The position numbers and the translations under genes were made by a program. DNA of 8,731 nucleotides from Candidatus Stahliibacteriota bacterium. GTDB lineage: Bacteria > Hydrothermota > Tepidihabitantia > B3-TA06. The notes below the pieces were generated by a model. The model was not told where the DNA came from and ran no database searches. It was given only the letters and a program-made list of their open reading frames with translations. Below are positions 5,677 to 8,731 of this stretch, in pieces; the first letter of the stretch is position 1, and the number at the start of each line of letters is the position of its first letter. The DNA is taken from contig DAOVCF010000076.1 of assembly GCA_030670165.1 (NCBI GenBank), positions 1 through 8,731 of the forward strand, in the 5' to 3' direction.

Positions 5677-6629
5677 TATACGCCTTCCTTTGCTCTCCAG
5701 TATGAAAGCAAATCCTTCATGGTTTGCTCCAGGCTGATCTCTGCACGCCAACCTAAATCCTTGTCTATACGCGATGCGTCGCCCGTAAGCCGGGGAACAT
5801 CATACGTGCGCATGCGCGAACTCTCTTGTGCTATCTTAACCCTTAATCCGGAAATTTCAACCAGCATCCTCACACCCTCCTGAATTGATATGCATCGGCC
5901 CGAGGTCACATTGTAGGTCGAGCCAGGCTTCGCCTTATCGGCTGCCATCATGTAGGCACGCACCACGTCCCGCGCGTCCAGTACGTCCCTTCTTACAGAC
6001 AGGTTGCCCATCTTTAGCACAGGTTCGGCGTCCCCCTTCTCGATCTTCACGAGGGTGCTTGCCACGTGAGGAAAAACGAAGCTATCCTTCTGTCCAGACC
6101 CTGTATGATTGAAGCCTCGACTGATAATTATCGGCAGTCCGTGCTCTCTCATATAGAATTGACAGATCTCTTCTCCCATCAGTTTGCTCAGCCCGTAGAC
6201 GTTGATGGGGGCCGGTTTGGTATCCTCGTTGACCGGTTGACGAGAAGGATCGACGTTACCGTAAACCTCGCAGGAAGAGGCGAAAAGAACCCTTGGTTTT
6301 TCCTCAAGCCTTGATAGAGCGTCCAGCAGGTTCAGGGTGCCTGTGACGTTCACCACGAAGCAAAGGGATGGGTTCTCCTCACACATCCTGACCGACGAGA
6401 TCGCGGCAAGGTGGTAAACTCGTTGGGGTTCGAGGGGAGTGATGAAATCTTGGAGTGTCTTTTCATCCCGTATATCGACACCTTTGGACTCGAAAGGCAG
6501 ATCGGGAGATTCCTGCGGGTCGTGAATCCCGATTACTTGACTCCCTCTCTCGATTTCGGCCCTAGCCAGCAGCCCGCCGACAAATCCGCTCGCCCCGGTT
6601 ATCAGTATTTTGTTCAGAGAGTGAGACAC
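5676..6629 (-). CDS. Extended SDR, probable GDP-4-keto-6-deoxymannose reductase
   Basis: A 317-residue extended SDR, similar along its whole length to the preceding dehydratase-like protein. The glycine motif is G12-ASG15-FVG18. It has VYHLAAISSV (71-80), the catalytic region SSCE (118-121) and the Y145-x3-K149 pair. SRGFNHTGSGQKDSFVFP parallels the GMD/RMD family motif, and the C-terminus is EQTMKDLLSYWRAKEGV. Paired with a GMD-like enzyme, the likely role is reduction of the 4-keto intermediate to GDP-D-rhamnose (RMD type), though a 4-epimerase role is possible. The start is a GTG with only a weak AGGA seven bases upstream; no better start is near. Its TAA overlaps the next ATG by one base (TAATG). 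Family is sure, substrate is inferred. Confidence 0.8.
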   Translation of the reverse strand: MSHSLNKILITGASGFVGGLLARAEIERGSQVIGIHDPQESPDLPFESKGVDIRDEKTLQDFITPLEPQRVYHLAAISSVRMCEENPSLCFVVNVTGTLNLLDALSRLEEKPRVLFASSCEVYGNVDPSRQPVNEDTKPAPINVYGLSKLMGEEICQFYMREHGLPIIISRGFNHTGSGQKDSFVFPHVASTLVKIEKGDAEPVLKMGNLSVRRDVLDARDVVRAYMMAADKAKPGSTYNVTSGRCISIQEGVRMLVEISGLRVKIAQESSRMRTYDVPRLTGDASRIDKDLGWRAEISLEQTMKDLLSYWRAKEGV

Positions 6630-6656
6630 TGCCTGGTCCTGTTCAGGAAAGGCCGG

Positions 6657-7616
6657 CTAGACCCGCTCGCGCCAGAAGGCGAGGAGATCGGCAAGGGTCT
6701 GCTCGAAGGGAATCTCAGGCCTCCAGCCGGTTTTCGCGCGGAACCTGGTCGCGTCGCCTATCAGGAACCCAACGTCCGATGGCCGTATTCGCGCAGGGTC
6801 CTCTTTTATCTCTATATCCACTTTTGATTGGGCAAGAAGCATGTCCAGAAGCTGGCGAATCTTTATCCCTTTTCCAGAACAGATGTTGTAGACCTCGCCT
6901 GGTTCGCCCTTCTCCAAGGCCAGGGTGTAGGCCCTTGCTATGTCCCTTACGTCTGAGAAATCGCGCACCGCATCCAGATTCCCAACCCGAATGATCGGCT
7001 CGGCTTTGCCCTTTTCAATCATGACGATCTGGCGTGCGAAGTTTGAGGTTGCGAACACCTCGCCCCGGCGCGGGCCGGTGTGGTTGAACGCCCTTGTCCG
7101 TATTACCTTGAGGCCGTAGCTTTTGAAGTACTGGAATGCCAGGAGGTCCTGCGCGACCTTGGATACCCCGTAAGGAGAGAGTGGACGCAAAGGATTCGTC
7201 TCCTTTATAGGCACTTCGTCAGGAAGGACAAAACCGTACTCCTCAGAGGAGCCTGCGATGTGAATCAATGGATCGCAGTCTGTCTTTCGGCACGCCTCGA
7301 ACAGGTTCGCTTCACCTATGATGTTGGTGGAAAGAGTCTCTACCGGCGCTTTCCACGACATCGGCACGTAACTCTGTGCCGCAAGGTGGAAGACCCAGTC
7401 CGGCTTGATCTTCTCTACCAGATTCCGCATCGAGGCTGCGTCGCGGATGTCACCTTCGAGGAGTTCGATCTTGTCCTTAAATCCCTGGATGTTTTCGGTA
7501 CGCGAGCGCCAGCGGTAAAGACCGTAGATCTCGAATACGCCTTGATCCAGCAGGTAATCAACCAAATGACTTCCGGCGAATCCTGTTATTCCGGTGATAA
7601 GAACCCGCTTAGCCAT
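6657..7616 (-). CDS. gmd: GDP-mannose 4,6-dehydratase-like extended SDR
   Basis: A 319-residue cytoplasmic NAD(P)-dependent enzyme of the extended short-chain dehydrogenase family. The likely reaction is conversion of GDP-D-mannose to GDP-4-keto-6-deoxymannose, the entry to GDP-rhamnose, GDP-fucose and related sugars. Visible motifs are the Rossmann glycine motif G9-ITG12-FAG15, the acidic GDIRD near residues 55-59, HLAAQSYVP (77-85), the catalytic SSE at 123-125, and the Y149-x3-K153 pair. The segment RAFNHTGPRRGEVF (175-188) is typical of the GMD/RMD branch. The C-terminal substrate domain ends EQTLADLLAFWRERV. The ATG overlaps the SIMPL stop by one base. A paralogous SDR follows after 27 bases. 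Exact substrate cannot be fixed from sequence; a reductase or another NDP-sugar epimerase/dehydratase is possible, so the symbol is provisional. Confidence 0.8.
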   Translation of the reverse strand: MAKRVLITGITGFAGSHLVDYLLDQGVFEIYGLYRWRSRTENIQGFKDKIELLEGDIRDAASMRNLVEKIKPDWVFHLAAQSYVPMSWKAPVETLSTNIIGEANLFEACRKTDCDPLIHIAGSSEEYGFVLPDEVPIKETNPLRPLSPYGVSKVAQDLLAFQYFKSYGLKVIRTRAFNHTGPRRGEVFATSNFARQIVMIEKGKAEPIIRVGNLDAVRDFSDVRDIARAYTLALEKGEPGEVYNICSGKGIKIRQLLDMLLAQSKVDIEIKEDPARIRPSDVGFLIGDATRFRAKTGWRPEIPFEQTLADLLAFWRERV

Positions 7617-8317
7617 CAGTTGATCTCGTAGGTAATGTAGACTGTGTGGGTTAGCTTGATCTCGCCGGGCTCAAGGGTAACACCTTCGTCCGCTCCCGCG
7701 CCGGTTCGCATCATGGAGGTCTGGGGGTAGAGTATACGACGGCCAGGCTCGGATTCCGAGATCGAGATGGGCTTGCCCAGTTTGACCCCTGTAAGCTGTG
7801 CGATCTGGGAGGCCTTTGCCCTTGCCGCCTTTATGGCATCCACACGAGCTTCGGATGCGTACCTCTTGGGGTTTTCGACCGTGAAGTTTATTTCAAGCAC
7901 CTGGTTGGCGCCTGCTGTGACCGCCGCATCCAGCACGTCCGGAACCTTGGTAAGATCGCGCACCTTTACGTTAAGGGCATGGGAGACCAGGTAGCCGTCG
8001 AAGATTCTTTTATTGGTAGTTCGATCATAGTGATACTCAGGTGAGATGGTGAAGTTAGCGGTCTGCATGTCCTTTGCGGGTATATCTTGTTTCTTGATCG
8101 CCGCGTTTACCTTATTCATCAGTTCGTTGTTCTCGCGATAAGCCTGGGCAGCGCTCTTGTGGCGGGTCTGGACGGAAAAGCTCATGTAGCATATGTCAGG
8201 GGCAACCGAGATCTCAGCGGTTCCGGTAACGGTAAGTGTGCGGCGCTCTTCCTCGGCCGCCCTCACCGATGCTACCGCAAGAAGCACTGCCGCGGCTGCA
8301 AGCAAGGTCTTTCTCAT
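7616..8317 (-). CDS. Exported SIMPL-domain (DUF541) protein
   Basis: A 233-residue protein of the SIMPL (DUF541) family, whose members are periplasmic or outer-surface proteins of poorly known function (named after a mouse signalling protein; Brucella BP26 and E. coli YggE are relatives). Residues 1-20 form a signal peptide: MRK, a long Ala/Leu/Val core, then an A-x-A-like end SVRA, with the mature protein starting at AEEE. The mature part begins with the family hallmark TLTVTGTAEISVAPDI, then alternating strands and a long central helix, including YRENNELMNKV and the Ala-rich helix before QIAQLTGVKLGKP. It ends with the strand KLTHTVYITYEIN. The start has AAGGAGG at 8323-8329, five bases upstream. 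Its TGA overlaps the ATG of the next gene by one base (TGATG), so the two are probably translationally coupled. Export suggests a role in the envelope. Function is unknown. Confidence 0.9.
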   Translation of the reverse strand: MRKTLLAAAAVLLAVASVRAAEEERRTLTVTGTAEISVAPDICYMSFSVQTRHKSAAQAYRENNELMNKVNAAIKKQDIPAKDMQTANFTISPEYHYDRTTNKRIFDGYLVSHALNVKVRDLTKVPDVLDAAVTAGANQVLEINFTVENPKRYASEARVDAIKAARAKASQIAQLTGVKLGKPISISESEPGRRILYPQTSMMRTGAGADEGVTLEPGEIKLTHTVYITYEIN

Positions 8318-8322
8318 CTTAT

Positions 8323-8329
8323 CCTCCTT
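8323..8329 (-). promoter_or_regulatory. Ribosome binding site of the SIMPL gene
   Basis: AAGGAGG lies five bases before the ATG at 8317, inside the 38-base gap after rpmB. It supports the start that yields a complete signal peptide. Confidence 0.75.
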
Positions 8330-8355
8330 GCTGGATTCCCATCATTTGGGAAGGG

Positions 8356-8544
8356 TCAGGCGCGCTCGACCTTGCCGGCTTTAAGACACTTGGCGCAGAC
8401 GAGTATGCGGCGAATCCTGCCGCCCTGGCGCACCCGCACACGCTGAAGGTTTACCTCAAAGCGGCGGTTGGAGACCTTGTGCGAGTGGGAGATTTGATGT
8501 CCCTTCTGCGCTCCTTTGCCGCAAATTTCGCAAACTCTTGGCAT
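8356..8544 (-). CDS. rpmB: 50S ribosomal protein bL28, zinc-binding form
   Basis: A 62-residue basic protein of the large ribosomal subunit. It starts MPRVCEICGK and has two CxxC pairs (C5/C8 and C50/C53), which define the zinc-ribbon (C+) version of bL28. The segment around residues 17-35 (HQISHSHKVSNRRFEVNLQ) is the family signature: the His/Ser-rich turn followed by NRRF and the N-L-Q strand. Length is typical for bL28. The ATG is preceded by AAGGAGG at 8549-8555. A sigma70-type promoter lies about 40-60 bases upstream, so this is probably the first gene of the transcript. The exported SIMPL protein follows after 38 bases. bL28 often sits with rpmG or recG, but here it heads an envelope-sugar operon, which is unusual. 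Identity is near certain. Confidence 0.97.
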   Translation of the reverse strand: MPRVCEICGKGAQKGHQISHSHKVSNRRFEVNLQRVRVRQGGRIRRILVCAKCLKAGKVERA

Positions 8545-8548
8545 TAAT

Positions 8549-8555
8549 CCTCCTT
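8549..8555 (-). promoter_or_regulatory. Ribosome binding site of rpmB
   Basis: The minus strand reads AAGGAGG four bases before the ATG at 8544. This is a full match to the 16S rRNA 3' end and fixes the bL28 start. Confidence 0.8.
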
Positions 8556-8583
8556 GAAGCCTTTTAAATCAAATTTAGCTTTA

Positions 8584-8611
8584 AGTCTACGTAAACAGAT
8601 AACAAAGTCAA
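8584..8611 (-). promoter_or_regulatory. Probable sigma70 promoter of the rpmB operon
   Basis: On the minus strand a -35 box TTGACT (8606-8611, 5 of 6 consensus) is followed by a 16-base spacer and a -10 box TAGACT (8584-8589, 4 of 6). Transcription would begin near 8577, leaving a leader of about 30 bases before the bL28 ATG. No other promoter was seen before 2400, and gene gaps downstream never exceed 38 bases. This promoter therefore probably drives all seven genes down to 2636. The -10 box is imperfect. Confidence 0.55.
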
Positions 8612-8625
8612 GCTGTTGTATGGCT

Positions 8626-8710
8626 TGTCATTGCGAACGCAGGGAGCAATCTTATAGCTCAACGTTGGTATATGAGATTGCCGCGCGACCTGGGGCCGCT
8701 CGCAATGACA
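8626..8710. repeat. MITE-like palindromic element with 11-base terminal inverted repeats
   Basis: TGTCATTGCGA (8626-8636) and TCGCAATGACA (8700-8710) are perfect inverted repeats, and an inner pair GCAATCT (8646-8652) with AGATTGC (8675-8681) is nested within them. This pattern (GTCATTGCGA...GCAATCT...AGATTGC...CGCAATGAC) is a well-known type of dispersed short palindromic element in many bacterial genomes. No reading frame is contained. It lies just upstream of the rpmB promoter; the remainder of the 8545-8731 gap shows only that promoter and the ribosome site. Confidence 0.75.
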
Positions 8711-8731
8711 GGAGGGGTGGGCATTTTCCCT

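Noticed and set aside
7080..7631. A 183-codon plus-strand frame opposite the GMD-like gene
   Set aside because: The opposite frame carries a complete SDR enzyme. The plus-strand translation is rich in Arg, Cys and Val and matches no family.

Overview
This is a bacterial window. All protein genes that can be supported lie on the minus strand, with Shine-Dalgarno sites, sigma70-type promoters and tight gene overlaps. Base composition is moderate (about half G+C by eye). The gene set (zinc-ribbon bL28, SIMPL protein, GDP-sugar short-chain dehydrogenases, an RsbT-type switch) and the hairpin repeats at both ends resemble genomes of uncultivated Gram-negative-type candidate phyla such as the WOR-3/TA06 group. 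That placement is inference only; no lineage marker is decisive here.

Region 1 (8731 down to 2636) reads as one long minus-strand operon. A TTGACT / TAGACT promoter (8584-8611) precedes rpmB (bL28). It is followed by an exported SIMPL-domain protein, two extended SDR enzymes resembling a GDP-mannose 4,6-dehydratase and a GDP-4-keto-6-deoxymannose reductase, a metallo-beta-lactamase-fold hydrolase, a family 4 glycosyltransferase (probable TTG start) and an LPG-synthase-TM/UPF0104 membrane protein. Gene spacings run from an 8-base overlap to a 38-base gap. The sugar enzymes, glycosyltransferase and membrane protein suggest synthesis of a deoxyhexose-containing envelope glycan or glycolipid.

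Region 2 (2635 to 2254) is a gap with no intact gene. It holds an open stretch that looks like the core of a STAS-like protein (2403-2609), a perfect-consensus TTGACA / TATAAT promoter (2370-2397), and a leader whose best ribosome site serves an ATG out of frame with the next gene.

Region 3 (2253 to 263) is a compact partner-switching module: an RsbS-like STAS protein lacking its N-terminal half, an RsbT-like kinase, a fused RsbT-like kinase plus SpoIIE/PP2C phosphatase, and a terminal STAS-like protein. Each gene overlaps the next by 4-20 bases. The kinase and phosphatase motifs are intact, but the RsbS piece lacks the segment carrying the phosphorylated serine. The switch has therefore either lost that partner or uses the terminal STAS-like protein or a distant partner. 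No sigma factor, RsbR scaffold or RsbU-type target is present.

Region 4 (262 to 1) and the far end (8545-8731) carry non-coding palindromic repeats of the kind dispersed in genomes: three hairpins between 111 and 259, and one 85-base element with 11-base terminal inverted repeats at 8626-8710.
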